64,000 nucleotides of DNA from Solibacillus isronensis (GCF_900168685.1 NZ_FVZN01000014.1:62001-126000), one strand, 5' to 3'; numbered from the stretch's first letter, positions 1-8,883 are shown. Translations and numbers: made by a program. Notes: a model not told the origin generated them from the letters alone.

Positions 1-1
1 T

Positions 2-595
2 TCTACGCCAAAGGACAATACACCACAAGATACACTGCAGCGTCCAACAACGATGTACGGTGTCAATAAAGTAGCAGGCGAGTTATTATGCGACTACTAC
101 TACACACGCTTTGGACTGGATACACGCGGTGTCCGTTTCCCGGGATTGATTTCTTATGTGACGCCACCAGGTGGAGGAACGACGGACTATGCGGTAGATA
201 TTTATTATAAAGCTATTGCGGAAGGCCGCTACACATCGTATATTGCAGAAGGTACGTATATGGATATGATGTATATGCCCGATGCACTGCAGGCCATTGT
301 TGATTTAATGGAAGCAGACCCGGCAAAGCTTGAGCACCGCAATGCATTCAATATTTCGGCGATGAGCTTTGAGCCGTCTCAAATCGCAGCCGAAATTAAA
401 AAGCATATTCCAAGCTTCACAATGGATTATGATGTGGATCCGATCCGTCAAGCAATTGCCGACAGCTGGCCAAATGCAATCGACTCATCAGCAGCGATTG
501 AGGAATGGGGTTTTAAAGCAAGCTACGATCTGGAAAAAATGACGGTCGATATGCTGGAAAAACTAAAAGTACGATTAGCGCAAAACGCGATTTAA
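2..595 (+). CDS. NAD-dependent epimerase/dehydratase, L-threonine 3-dehydrogenase-like (5' truncated)
   Basis: The reading frame is open from base 2, so the N-terminal part with the Rossmann glycine motif lies outside the window. What remains is the C-terminal two thirds of an extended short-chain dehydrogenase. The catalytic Tyr-Lys pair appears as [12 protein letters not shown], and the motif [20 protein letters not shown] is typical of the epimerase-type L-threonine 3-dehydrogenases, which oxidise threonine to 2-amino-3-ketobutyrate with NAD. Substrate assignment rests on family resemblance; another sugar-nucleotide or amino-acid substrate is possible. The ATG at 53 is internal (the catalytic Met-Tyr) and not a start. 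A hairpin terminator follows directly. Confidence 0.8.
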   Translation, partial: STPKDNTPQDTLQRPTTMYGVNKVAGELLCDYYYTRFGLDTRGVRFPGLISYVTPPGGGTTDYAVDIYYKAIAEGRYTSYIAEGTYMDMMYMPDALQAIVDLMEADPAKLEHRNAFNISAMSFEPSQIAAEIKKHIPSFTMDYDVDPIRQAIADSWPNAIDSSAAIEEWGFKASYDLEKMTVDMLEKLKVRLAQNAI

Positions 596-604
596 TTTAT
601 AGAA

Positions 605-644
605 GCGAGTGAAACTGTTGAAAAGCAGTTCACTCGTTTTTTTT
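605..644 (+). terminator. Rho-independent terminator after the epimerase gene
   Basis: The stem CGAGTGAAACTG pairs with CAGTTCACTCG (one bulged A) and is followed by eight T residues. It closes the unit that enters from the left. Confidence 0.85.
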
Positions 645-737
645 GTATAGGTGGCTGCGGAAATCTTCGGTGGAGGAGGTCTAAAAGCGAAATTCTATAA
701 TATCCGCTTGCTCTTGTAAAATGAAATTCTTGCATTA

Positions 738-770
738 TTGACGAAATATTTTCATTTTTCAGTATATTAT
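738..770 (+). promoter_or_regulatory. Probable promoter of the acyl-CoA ligase gene
   Basis: TTGACG at 738-743 and TATATT at 763-768 (19-nt spacer; TATTAT two bases on is an alternative) lie in an AT-rich stretch about 100 bp upstream of the ligase gene. The spacing is long, so this is only a moderate sigma-A-like match. Confidence 0.45.
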
Positions 771-799
771 ATTAGAATGTTATTGTGGGAGAAATTAGG

Positions 800-844
800 A
801 GGTGTTTTATCGGTAATGGGGATTGCCGGTAAAAGAGAACACCT
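800..844 (+). promoter_or_regulatory. Leader hairpin upstream of the acyl-CoA ligase gene
   Basis: AGGTGTT at 800-806 pairs perfectly with AACACCT at 838-844, with an inner TCGG/CCGG pairing. The hairpin ends some 10 bases before the AAAGGGGG ribosome site of the gene at 866. No T-run follows, so it is not a terminator. It could be an operator or an mRNA structure; its role is unknown. Confidence 0.45.
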
Positions 845-865
845 CATAAAAGGGGGAAATATATA

Positions 866-2482
866 ATGATGATGCAAACACCACTCGTTCTAACGGACAT
901 GATCAAGCGTGCAGAAACGTATTATGCACACAAAGAAATTATTTCACGTACAAGTGAGGAAAAGGTGCATCGCCTTACATACGGGCAATGGGTGAAACGC
1001 ACAAGAAAACTGGCGCATGCATTAACAAAGCTGGGCATGGAGCGCGGCGACAAAATTGCTTCATTTGCCTGGAATCAGCACCGCCATTTAGAAGCGTATT
1101 TTGCGGTCCCATGTACAGGTGCAATTTTGCATATGGTCAATATCCGCCTGTCACCGGAACATATTGCGTACATTATTAATCATGCGGAAGATAAAATAAT
1201 TTTAATAGATGAAGATTTAGTGCCGCTCATTGAAGAAGTGCAGTCGGAACTGAAAACAATTGAACATTACATCATTATGGCGGATGGGGAACTGCCGGAA
1301 ACAACCTTGCCGAATGTACTGTCATACGAGGCATTGCTGGAAGAAGCAGATGAAAACTTTGCGTTCCCGGAAGATTTGGATGAAAATGCGCCGGCAAGCA
1401 TGTGCTATACAAGCGCAACAACTGGAAACCCAAAAGGGGTCGTGTATACACATCGTTCGCTCGTGCTGCATTCCATGTCAATTTCAATGGTGGATACGAT
1501 GGCAATCTCAGAACGTGACACGATTTTACCGATTGTTCCGATGTTCCATGTAAACGCTTGGGGGATGCCGTTTGCAGCAGTGAATGTAGGGGCGACACAA
1601 GTATTGATCGGCCCTCAATTTAAACCGGCATTAATATTGGATTTCATTGAGCAATACAATGTAACGAAAACAGCAGGCGTCCCGACAATCTGGCTCGGTG
1701 CATTGCAGGAACAGGAAAAAAGAGCACGTAATTTATCGACATTACAGGAGATTTTCTGTGGAGGATCTGCTTCACCAAAAGGACTTATTAAAAAGTACGA
1801 AGAAATGGACATCAACTATATTGTGGTATACGGCATGACGGAAACTTCACCGATTGTTTCGATGTCACGTGATCTGTCACATATGGATGACTGGTCATTG
1901 GATGAAAAAATTGAAACACGCGCGATGCAAGGTTTAACGGTTCCGGGGATTGAATCAAGCATCGTCAATGAAAATGGTGAAGTACCTTGGGATGGTGAAA
2001 CAATGGGTGAGCTGCGTCTGCGTGGTCCATGGATTGCGGCGGAATATTATAAAGATGAACGTACAGCGGAAGCATTTTCTGATGGGTGGCTATATACAGG
2101 AGATATCGCGGTTCGTTCAAAAGAGGGATTCATTAAAATAACAGACCGAACAAAGGACCTGATCAAATCCGGTGGTGAATGGATATCGTCCGTTGATTTG
2201 GAAAATGCGCTTATGTCGCATGAAGCAGTATTTGAAGCGGCAGTGATTGCCATTCCACATGCGAAATGGCAAGAACGTCCGCTGGCATGTGTTGTCCTGA
2301 AAGAGGGCGCAAATGCAACTAAAGAAGAGCTGACGGCATTTTTGGAAGGTCAATTTGCAAAATGGTGGCTGCCGGATGATATCGTATTTCTAACTGAGAT
2401 TCCAAAAACTTCTGTCGGGAAATTCTTAAAGGCAAAGCTGCGTGAAAATGTGAATGAAATTTATCCACAGCTACAAATATAA
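866..2482 (+). CDS. AMP-forming fatty-acyl-CoA ligase (medium/long-chain type)
   Basis: This 538-residue protein has the full length of the AMP-binding acyl-CoA synthetase family. It activates a carboxylic acid with ATP and CoA. The P-loop-like motif YTSATTGNPKGVVYTH lies near residues 180-196, the adenine-site motif VVYGMTETSP near 325, the hinge motif TGDIAVRSKEGF near 410 and the C-terminal catalytic lysine region KTSVGKFLKAKLR near 515. The sequence is closest in style to the AlkK-like fatty-acyl-CoA synthases. The chain length of the substrate cannot be read from sequence. AAAGGGGG precedes the ATG with good spacing. It stands alone between its own promoter and terminator, and its promoter lacks the palindrome seen at the fatty-acid oxidation cluster at 54-62 kb. 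Confidence 0.9.
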   Translation: MMMQTPLVLTDMIKRAETYYAHKEIISRTSEEKVHRLTYGQWVKRTRKLAHALTKLGMERGDKIASFAWNQHRHLEAYFAVPCTGAILHMVNIRLSPEHIAYIINHAEDKIILIDEDLVPLIEEVQSELKTIEHYIIMADGELPETTLPNVLSYEALLEEADENFAFPEDLDENAPASMCYTSATTGNPKGVVYTHRSLVLHSMSISMVDTMAISERDTILPIVPMFHVNAWGMPFAAVNVGATQVLIGPQFKPALILDFIEQYNVTKTAGVPTIWLGALQEQEKRARNLSTLQEIFCGGSASPKGLIKKYEEMDINYIVVYGMTETSPIVSMSRDLSHMDDWSLDEKIETRAMQGLTVPGIESSIVNENGEVPWDGETMGELRLRGPWIAAEYYKDERTAEAFSDGWLYTGDIAVRSKEGFIKITDRTKDLIKSGGEWISSVDLENALMSHEAVFEAAVIAIPHAKWQERPLACVVLKEGANATKEELTAFLEGQFAKWWLPDDIVFLTEIPKTSVGKFLKAKLRENVNEIYPQLQI

Positions 2483-2493
2483 TTTGAAATAAT

Positions 2494-2533
2494 GGGAACG
2501 CTCTGTATCACCGGGCGTTCCTTTTTATTTTTT
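2494..2533 (+). terminator. Rho-independent terminator after the acyl-CoA ligase gene
   Basis: GGGAACGCTC pairs with GGGCGTTCC (G-T tolerated) around a short loop, followed by a T-rich run. Confidence 0.85.
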
Positions 2534-2601
2534 ACTAGAATAAAAAGGAAAGGTGTGCAAAAATAATGGCAAGCTGAGTTCAATTAAAGAAGGTGCAGAA
2601 A

Positions 2602-3279
2602 TTGCGGATTTTAGTAGCGGACGATGATCATACATTGTGTGAAAACATCGCGAAAATATTGAAGCTCGATTTTTATGCGGTTGATTCCGTATTTGATGGA
2701 GCGGAAGCGAAGGATTTAATTGATTACTATCAATACGATCTGCTCGTGCTCGACTGGATGATGCCGGAAGCTTTAGGAATTGAGGTTTGCCGGTATGCAC
2801 GTAGCAAAGGATTTGATGGCGGAATTTTAATGCTGACGGCAAAAGATGCAACGGAAAACATTATCGAAGGATTGGATAATGGCGCGGATGACTATATGGT
2901 AAAGCCATTTAAAATGGAGGAGCTTCGCGCAAGAGTCCGGGCATTGTTGCGTCGGAAAAACAAAATGGTGGAAGAGGAGATCAGCGTAGGGGCACTGAAG
3001 CTTAATAAAAACAAGCGGACCGTTTTTATTGAGAATTTCGAAGTAAGCCTGACGAAAAATGAATTTCTGCTGCTTGAATACTTAATAGAAAACAGGGGAC
3101 AATTACTGACACATGAACAGATGATCGACTATATTTGGGATATTGATGATAATGCCAATACGAATACGCTGGCAGCACTCATTCGCCTAGTACGCAAGAA
3201 AATCGATATGGAAGATGAGCCGTCCTATATTCAAAGCATTCGCGGACTTGGCTACAAGTTGAGGGACAGCGATGTTTAG
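2602..3279 (+). CDS. OmpR/PhoB-family response regulator
   Basis: A receiver domain (acidic triad near the start, phosphoacceptor Asp about residue 51 in LLVLDWMMPEA, Thr in MLTAKD, Lys in VKPF) is followed by a winged-helix DNA-binding domain (LTKNEFLLLEYLIENRG through the C-terminal IQSIRGLGYKL). I chose the TTG at 2602 because AAAGAAGG lies 8 nt upstream and gives the usual MRILVADDD start; a GTG at 2593 would touch the ribosome site. It overlaps the kinase gene by 8 nt, so the two form one two-component system. The cotH gene cluster starts 160 bp after the kinase, in the same direction, and is the natural candidate regulon; that link is inference. Confidence 0.93.
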   Translation: MRILVADDDHTLCENIAKILKLDFYAVDSVFDGAEAKDLIDYYQYDLLVLDWMMPEALGIEVCRYARSKGFDGGILMLTAKDATENIIEGLDNGADDYMVKPFKMEELRARVRALLRRKNKMVEEEISVGALKLNKNKRTVFIENFEVSLTKNEFLLLEYLIENRGQLLTHEQMIDYIWDIDDNANTNTLAALIRLVRKKIDMEDEPSYIQSIRGLGYKLRDSDV

Positions 3280-4516
3280 AAAAATAAAAATGCGCCTCAC
3301 ATGGATGAATGCCATCAGCTACTTTGTTTTTCTCGTGCTGTTTTTAACTGTTTTCTATATATCCTTTGCGCAAATATTGAACAAAGTACAGGAAAATATG
3401 GTCGAAAGCTATGCGGCCAACAATATCGATAAGTTTTTCAATATATATAACGGACCGCCAAAGCCTCCTCAGCGTTTTGAACTTGAAGTCGATAAAGTGA
3501 GCTTCTTTTATGTCGTTAACCGTGATCTGGACATTTTGTACGGCGAAGAGCTGCATGCGGGATTCAATGAGGTATTGCAGGAAAATTTAACGCCGGTAGA
3601 AACGAAACAGTTTAAACGATATGACTACGAAGGCGAAACATTGCTCGTCATGACACAGGCTGTGCGCATGAAAGGGGAGACACTGGGCTATATCGCAGTT
3701 GGTCAGGATGTCACGACATACGAAGAACTATTACAAAATGTACTCATTTTACTGATCATGCTGCTGACTGTTTCAAGTATCGGCATCGCAATTTTAAGTT
3801 ATTTCCTAGTGAAAAAATCGATGGCACCAATCCAGACGTCGTATGAGCAACAGCGTCAATTCGTGGCAAATGCTTCCCATGAGCTCCGGACACCGCTTGC
3901 CGTACTGTACAGCTCGCTGGAATTATTCGAAACGCAAATGAAACAAAAGGAAACAGGCTATCCGACTGATACGATGGATGATATGAAAAATGAAGCAAAT
4001 TATATGAATGATATGCTTTCAAGTTTGCTTACGCTAACACGATCGGATCAAAATCAAATTCAGCTGAAAATCAGTGAAGTGGATTTATCGAATGTACTTA
4101 TTCAACGAACACGTCGCTTTGCCAAAACGGTGCAGCACCTATCATTTCAGCTCGATATTGAGGATGATTTGACGATTGAAGCGGATAAAATATTGGTAGA
4201 GGAACTGCTTTATATTTTACTGAAAAACGCAGTGACCTATACAACGGAAGGTACGGTTCATGTTCGCGCATATAAGGAAACAAGCTTCGTGAAAATCGAA
4301 GTGGCGGATACCGGTATCGGCATTGCAGCAGAAGATTTACCCCACATTTTCGAACGGTTTTACCGGGCAGATAAAATACGAAATAAATCTGGAACGGGGC
4401 TTGGACTTGCCATCGCAAAAGTCATTACCGATCTGCATGGCGGGCAAATTACAGTAAAAAGCGAGCTAGACGAAGGGACAACATTTACTGTTGCATTGCC
4501 GATTGTTCAAAAGTAG
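3272..4516 (+). CDS. Membrane sensor histidine kinase
   Basis: Two transmembrane helices (about 13-34 and 155-180) bracket an extracytoplasmic sensor region of about 120 residues. The HisKA motif NASHELRTPLA places the phosphorylated His at residue 203. The ATPase domain has an N-box (LLKNAVTY, Asn 319), a G1 box (VADTGIGI), an F-box (FERFYRAD) and a G2 box (GTGLGLAI). The HAMP linker is short or degenerate, since only about 20 residues separate TM2 from the H-box region. The ligand is unknown. It partners the response regulator that it overlaps by 8 nt. A strong terminator follows, so the cotH cluster is a separate transcript. Confidence 0.93.
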   Translation: MFRKIKMRLTWMNAISYFVFLVLFLTVFYISFAQILNKVQENMVESYAANNIDKFFNIYNGPPKPPQRFELEVDKVSFFYVVNRDLDILYGEELHAGFNEVLQENLTPVETKQFKRYDYEGETLLVMTQAVRMKGETLGYIAVGQDVTTYEELLQNVLILLIMLLTVSSIGIAILSYFLVKKSMAPIQTSYEQQRQFVANASHELRTPLAVLYSSLELFETQMKQKETGYPTDTMDDMKNEANYMNDMLSSLLTLTRSDQNQIQLKISEVDLSNVLIQRTRRFAKTVQHLSFQLDIEDDLTIEADKILVEELLYILLKNAVTYTTEGTVHVRAYKETSFVKIEVADTGIGIAAEDLPHIFERFYRADKIRNKSGTGLGLAIAKVITDLHGGQITVKSELDEGTTFTVALPIVQK

Positions 4517-4568
4517 GCGATGAGTTTCTGATTAACTTCCGCAACAAAACAAAATATATGAATTATAG

Positions 4569-4607
4569 ACTCAATTTTTTTCTTCTGGAGAAAAATTGAG
4601 TTTTTTT
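4569..4607 (+). terminator. Rho-independent terminator between the two-component genes and the cotH cluster
   Basis: A perfect 11-bp stem ACTCAATTTTT/AAAAATTGAGT is followed by seven T residues. Confidence 0.88.
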
Positions 4608-4680
4608 ATTTATCCGAACCGTTTTTTCATTTTCATTTCATTTTTCCTCTGTATTGTATCCTTTGTAAGGAGGAATGACT

Positions 4681-6591
4681 TTGAAAGTGCGTACAAGATG
4701 GCTAGTTGTACCAATTATTTTAACGGTTGCCGTCGTGATAGTAGCAGTTTATGGGCTGAAGTATTTTAACGTAGAGAAATCAACAGCAGGCTATGACTAT
4801 AAAGAACAATTATTTAATGAAGATGAACTCGGAGTCGTAGAAATAACGGTGAGTGGCAGCAACTGGAATAAAATTTTGGACAATCCAACTGCCGAGGAAT
4901 ATGTGGAAGCAACAGTAATGATTAACGGTGAAGCATATGACAATGTAGGTGTTCGTGCAAAAGGGAACTCCTCATTATCAAGTGTGGCGAACAGCGATTC
5001 AGAGCGCTACAGCCTAAAGGTGGATTTTGCCCAATATGATACGAACCAGACGTTTTACGGTTTGGAGAAAATCAATTTAAACAATAACTTTTCAGATACA
5101 ACACAAATGAAGGAATTTGTCTCATACGAACTGATGGAACAATTGGGAATCGCGACACCAGCACACTCTTATGTAAAGGTGCTTGTGAATGGTGAATATT
5201 ACGGACTGATGCTTGCCGTTGAAGAAATCGGGGAAGCCTTTGCGAAAACAAATTTTGGTTCGACAGAAGGGTTTATTTTTAAACCGGAAGGCGATGGCAG
5301 TGATTTAGCCTATAAATCGGATGATACAGATGATTACGCCGGAATTTTTGATGAAATAAAAATGAACAAAAAAACTGCTGAAAAAAATTCGAATATTATC
5401 AACATGATGAAAGAAATTAGCGAGGGTGACACCTCTTCGGTTGATATTGACCAGGTAGCCCGTTATTTCGCATTAAATACGGCGCTTGTCAGCATGGACA
5501 GTTATCAAGGCTCATTCAAGCATAACTACTATTTATATGAAGATGGAAATGGCCAATTCTCGGTTATTCCATGGGATTATAACATGGCATTCGGCGGATT
5601 TGGCGGCGGGGGCGGTCGTCCGGACGGGCAAGCGAATGCTAATACTGATGGCGGGCAAAATAGTGAAGCACAAACAGAAGAACCTGCAAATAATCCGCCG
5701 GAGATGAACGGTGGTATGGGGGGCGGCGGTATGATGCTTAACGAAACGATCATAACCGACTCCAATATTAATTTCAGTATTACGGAGCCTGTATCCGGAA
5801 CAACTGTTGATGCACGTCCATTATTGAAAATTATTTTAGAGGACGAAGAGGCGCGGGCGTTATATGACGGTTATTTAGAAAAAATCGCAACTGAAATTTT
5901 AACAGAACAAAATGTACTTGCGATTACAACGAAATTGCAGGATTTGCTGCAGGAAGCAGTAGATGAAGATCCGTCCAAATTTGCAACGACAGAGCAATTT
6001 CTGGCAGGAGTGAGCGGTGAACAAAGCTTGCCGGAATTTGCAAAACAGCGCAGCGAATCGATCCTAAAGCAGCTTGTCGGTGAAATTGAAGGTGTCTCAG
6101 GTGCAGGATCAGGATTTGGCGGAGGTCCGGGTGGTGAAACGAATGGCGAAATGCCTGAAATGAACGGGCAAGCCCCACCGGAATTCGGGAACAGCGGGCA
6201 AGGGAATGCCAACCAAGGGCGCGGTAATCGCCCACAAAGAAATGGACAGCTACCCGCGAACGGAGAAAATGGAGCACAAGGTGGACCACCGGAAATGAAC
6301 GGAGAGATGCCAGACTTTGAGGATATGCCGGAAATGAACGGAGAAATGCCGAACTTTGAGAACATGCCGGAAATGAACGGAGAAATGCCGAACTTTGAGA
6401 ACATGCCTCAAATGAACGGCATGCCGGGCCAGCAACGTACAAAAGACGCGGCAACAGGCAATTCAAAACAGACGATCATCATATTGGCAGCTTCCTTTGC
6501 AGCAGTAATTACCGCAATCGGTGTTGTTGCAATCCTAAGCAGAAGAAAATATAAAAGGGGTGAGCAAGGTGACAAAACAAACATCCTATAA
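4681..6591 (+). CDS. CotH kinase-like membrane-anchored protein with Met/Asn/Pro-rich repeats
   Basis: An N-terminal signal-anchor helix (about residues 6-25) precedes a CotH kinase-family domain. The family motif appears as DSYQGSFKHNYYLY (near 273) followed by FSVIPWDYNMAFGG (near 293), where the Asp of PWD is the metal-binding residue in CotH kinases. The domain is interrupted by a Gly/Asn/Gln-rich insert (about 300-355). The C-terminal third holds low-complexity Pro-Glu-Met-Asn-Gly sequence with three 13-residue repeats (about 538-580) and ends in a transmembrane helix (about 597-620) and a basic tail. I prefer the TTG at 4681 because AGGAGG lies 7 nt upstream; the ATG at 4675 would almost touch it. 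It overlaps the polyphosphate polymerase gene. Topology suggests most of the protein lies outside the membrane; its substrate is unknown. Confidence 0.88.
   Translation: MKVRTRWLVVPIILTVAVVIVAVYGLKYFNVEKSTAGYDYKEQLFNEDELGVVEITVSGSNWNKILDNPTAEEYVEATVMINGEAYDNVGVRAKGNSSLSSVANSDSERYSLKVDFAQYDTNQTFYGLEKINLNNNFSDTTQMKEFVSYELMEQLGIATPAHSYVKVLVNGEYYGLMLAVEEIGEAFAKTNFGSTEGFIFKPEGDGSDLAYKSDDTDDYAGIFDEIKMNKKTAEKNSNIINMMKEISEGDTSSVDIDQVARYFALNTALVSMDSYQGSFKHNYYLYEDGNGQFSVIPWDYNMAFGGFGGGGGRPDGQANANTDGGQNSEAQTEEPANNPPEMNGGMGGGGMMLNETIITDSNINFSITEPVSGTTVDARPLLKIILEDEEARALYDGYLEKIATEILTEQNVLAITTKLQDLLQEAVDEDPSKFATTEQFLAGVSGEQSLPEFAKQRSESILKQLVGEIEGVSGAGSGFGGGPGGETNGEMPEMNGQAPPEFGNSGQGNANQGRGNRPQRNGQLPANGENGAQGGPPEMNGEMPDFEDMPEMNGEMPNFENMPEMNGEMPNFENMPQMNGMPGQQRTKDAATGNSKQTIIILAASFAAVITAIGVVAILSRRKYKRGEQGDKTNIL
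6295..6420 (+). repeat. In-frame 39-bp tandem repeats inside the CotH-like gene
   Basis: Three consecutive 39-bp units encode EMPDFEDMPEMNG, EMPNFENMPEMNG and EMPNFENMPQMNG. Units two and three are almost identical at DNA level, which indicates recent slippage or unequal exchange. Shorter PEMNG blocks occur earlier in the same gene. Confidence 0.9.
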
Positions 6592-7270
6592 TCCAAATGG
6601 CCGCAGTGAAATGAAATTTGGAATTACATATATCGACTACCAAATTTTAAGAATGAAGCTGCGTCATATGATGAAGCTCGATCCGCATGCAAATGCAAAC
6701 GGGCGTTATCTCATCCGTTCATGTTATTTCGACAACTTCGACAATAAGGTAATGAACGAAAAGAAGGAAGGCTTTTTAAACCGGGATAAATACCGGGTAC
6801 GCATCTACAACAAAAGTGATGCGGTCATTCACCTTGAGCGCAAGTCGAAGCGCAATAACCAGACACATAAATCTAAATGTCCGCTGACAAAAAAAGAATT
6901 TGAGCGATTGCGTGTAAATGATTTCGAATGGATGAAAGAGGATGAGCGATCATTAATTCGAGATTTGTATAAAGATATCAAACTATATCACCTGAAACCA
7001 ACGACCGTTGTCGACTATGAACGTGAAGCTTACTTATATGAGCATGGCAATGTGCGTATAACATTCGATTGCAAAGTACAGACAAGCTTGCGCAATACTG
7101 ATATGTTCGACAAAAACTTACCAATGGTCGATGTACTAGATCAAAATGAAGTCATTTTGGAAGTGAAGTATGACGAGTACTTGCCGACAGTCATTAAAGT
7201 GCTGCTGCAGGGCATTCATACGCGTCATGAAGCGTATTCAAAATATCAGTTAAGCCGCATGTTCGGCTAA
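6569..7270 (+). CDS. VTC-domain polyphosphate polymerase
   Basis: The protein is a stand-alone VTC catalytic domain (triphosphate-tunnel fold) of about 233 residues without an SPX domain. Tunnel-lining basic and acidic residues are present in the expected order: SEMKFGITYIDY, IRSCYFDNFDN, RDKYRVRIYN, IHLERKSK, TVVDYEREAY and VILEVKYDEYLP. The family polymerises ATP gamma-phosphate into polyphosphate at the cytoplasmic face of a membrane. The GTG at 6569 is favoured over the GTG at 6560, because the AGGGG ribosome site lies directly against the latter. It overlaps the end of the CotH-like gene by 23 nt, so the two are translationally linked. Confidence 0.9.
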   Translation: MTKQTSYNPNGRSEMKFGITYIDYQILRMKLRHMMKLDPHANANGRYLIRSCYFDNFDNKVMNEKKEGFLNRDKYRVRIYNKSDAVIHLERKSKRNNQTHKSKCPLTKKEFERLRVNDFEWMKEDERSLIRDLYKDIKLYHLKPTTVVDYEREAYLYEHGNVRITFDCKVQTSLRNTDMFDKNLPMVDVLDQNEVILEVKYDEYLPTVIKVLLQGIHTRHEAYSKYQLSRMFG

Positions 7271-7288
7271 AAATAGGAGGAATTTTAA

Positions 7289-7993
7289 GTGTTTACATTA
7301 TTAGCAGCAACAAATATCACCAATTTTGATGATATTTTCAAATCGAGTTTCTTAGAAAAGACGTCCAGCTTTTCTTTAATCGACGCATTGATCGGATTGG
7401 CAAGTGCCTTTTTATTAGGTGTATTTATTTACTTCATATATAAAAAAACGTTTAACGGGGTTGTGTACTCACATTCGTTCAACATTTCGCTGATGATTAT
7501 GGCTATGGCGACAGCATTAGTCATTATGGGGATCAGTCAAAATGTTCTATTATCACTTGGTATGGTCGGTGCATTATCAATCGTTCGTTTCCGTACACCA
7601 ATTAAAGACCCGATGGATTTAATATTCCTGTTTTGGTCAGTAGTAGTCGGAATTTTATGTGGTGCAGGATTTATTCCTTTAGCGGTAATTGGTTCAGTCA
7701 TTATTGGAGTAGTCATTATTGTTTTCCAAAATAAAATTGTGATCGAAAACCCGTACTTAGTTGTAGTACGTTTTGAGCATGAAGAAACAAATACAGTAAT
7801 TGAAAGATTGTTGAAAGAAGCTTCAAAACGTTATTTATTAAAATCCAAATCGGTAATGAATGATGAACAAATGGAAGTAACCTATGAAGTACGCTTAAAA
7901 GGGAATGATGCTGCATTCGTATCAACATTATCAAAAGTAGAAGGTGTATCGTCAGCAGTAATGTTAAGCTATGACGGCAACTTCACAGCATAA
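7289..7993 (+). CDS. DUF4956 multi-pass membrane protein
   Basis: The first 150 residues contain about four hydrophobic helices (near 33-51, 66-82, 84-100 and 111-147). The family signature GALSIVRFRTPIKDPMDL lies at about 94-111, between helices. A soluble, probably cytoplasmic, domain of about 85 residues follows. AGGAGG lies 8-9 nt before the GTG start. The family has no known biochemical activity, but it recurs beside VTC-domain and CotH-domain genes, as it does here with only 18 bp to the polymerase gene. A role as membrane anchor or channel for the polymerase is a hypothesis. Confidence 0.88.
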   Translation: MFTLLAATNITNFDDIFKSSFLEKTSSFSLIDALIGLASAFLLGVFIYFIYKKTFNGVVYSHSFNISLMIMAMATALVIMGISQNVLLSLGMVGALSIVRFRTPIKDPMDLIFLFWSVVVGILCGAGFIPLAVIGSVIIGVVIIVFQNKIVIENPYLVVVRFEHEETNTVIERLLKEASKRYLLKSKSVMNDEQMEVTYEVRLKGNDAAFVSTLSKVEGVSSAVMLSYDGNFTA

Positions 7994-8010
7994 AAACAGG
8001 GAGTGTAATA

Positions 8011-8874
8011 ATGAAGAAAACTATAATCGGTATCACATTGACAGCTTCACTTTTGTTGGCGGCATGTGGAAATACAGATAACGAGATTGTTGCAACAACG
8101 GCTTACGGGGATATTACAAAATCGGGATTTTATGAGCAAATGAAAGAAATAGCCGGAACAACTCTTTTGGAACAAGTTGTAGTTGATAAAATTTTAACAG
8201 ATCAGTATGAAGTGTCGGACAAAGAAATAGAGGAACAGCTCGAAACGTATAAAGAAATGTACGGAGACAGCTTTGAATCGGCTTTGGCGACGAATGGCTA
8301 TACAGAAGAAACATTCAAAGATACAATACGTTTCCAATTGCTCCAGCAAAAGGCGATGGAAGATGTTGAGGTAACAGAAGAAGAAATCAAGACCTATTAT
8401 GAGCAAGGGAAATATGAGCTTTATACACGCCACATTTTAGTCGAGACGGAAGAAGAGGCGCAGCAGTTGTATGAACAGATTTCGGAAGGCAGCGACTTTG
8501 AAACGGTTGCGAAAGAGAGCTCACAGGATAGCGAGACAGCTGAAAACGGCGGTGATCTAGACTGGCTGTCCATTGCTGATATGGAGACAACATTTGCAGA
8601 TGCAGCGTATGCGTTAGAAACTGGAAAAGTATCAGAGCCGGTGGAAAGTACCTTAGGCTATGAAATTATTCAGCTAGTAGATAAACGAGAAGTGAAAGAC
8701 TATGCTTCACTGGAAGAGCAAAAAGAAGAAATTAAAAAGACATTAAAAGAGCGGATTGTTGCGAATACTGAGTGGGAAACAGTAGAAGCACGCTTGTTAA
8801 AAGAAGCCAATGTTACAATTAAAGATGCTGATTTTAAAGATGCATTTAGCGCAACATTAAATGAAGAAGAGTAA
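8011..8874 (+). CDS. PrsA-like parvulin peptidyl-prolyl isomerase lipoprotein
   Basis: A lipoprotein signal ends in LLLAAC (Cys 19). A SurA/PrsA-like N-terminal helical segment is followed by a parvulin domain from about residue 138 (TRHILVETEEEAQQLYEQI, then ENGGDLDWLS and ESTLGYEIIQLVDKRE) to about 228, and a charged C-terminal helix. Such proteins help secreted proteins fold outside the membrane. It starts 17 bp after the DUF4956 gene with a GGGAG ribosome site and so belongs to the cotH-VTC-DUF4956 unit; folding of the large CotH-like surface protein is a plausible job. The main housekeeping PrsA may be encoded elsewhere. Confidence 0.88.
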   Translation: MKKTIIGITLTASLLLAACGNTDNEIVATTAYGDITKSGFYEQMKEIAGTTLLEQVVVDKILTDQYEVSDKEIEEQLETYKEMYGDSFESALATNGYTEETFKDTIRFQLLQQKAMEDVEVTEEEIKTYYEQGKYELYTRHILVETEEEAQQLYEQISEGSDFETVAKESSQDSETAENGGDLDWLSIADMETTFADAAYALETGKVSEPVESTLGYEIIQLVDKREVKDYASLEEQKEEIKKTLKERIVANTEWETVEARLLKEANVTIKDADFKDAFSATLNEEE

Positions 8875-8883
8875 ATGAAAAAC

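Noticed and set aside
5871-6466. Long antisense frames opposite the CotH-like repeats
   Set aside because: They are mirror translations of the low-complexity repeats, without ribosome sites.
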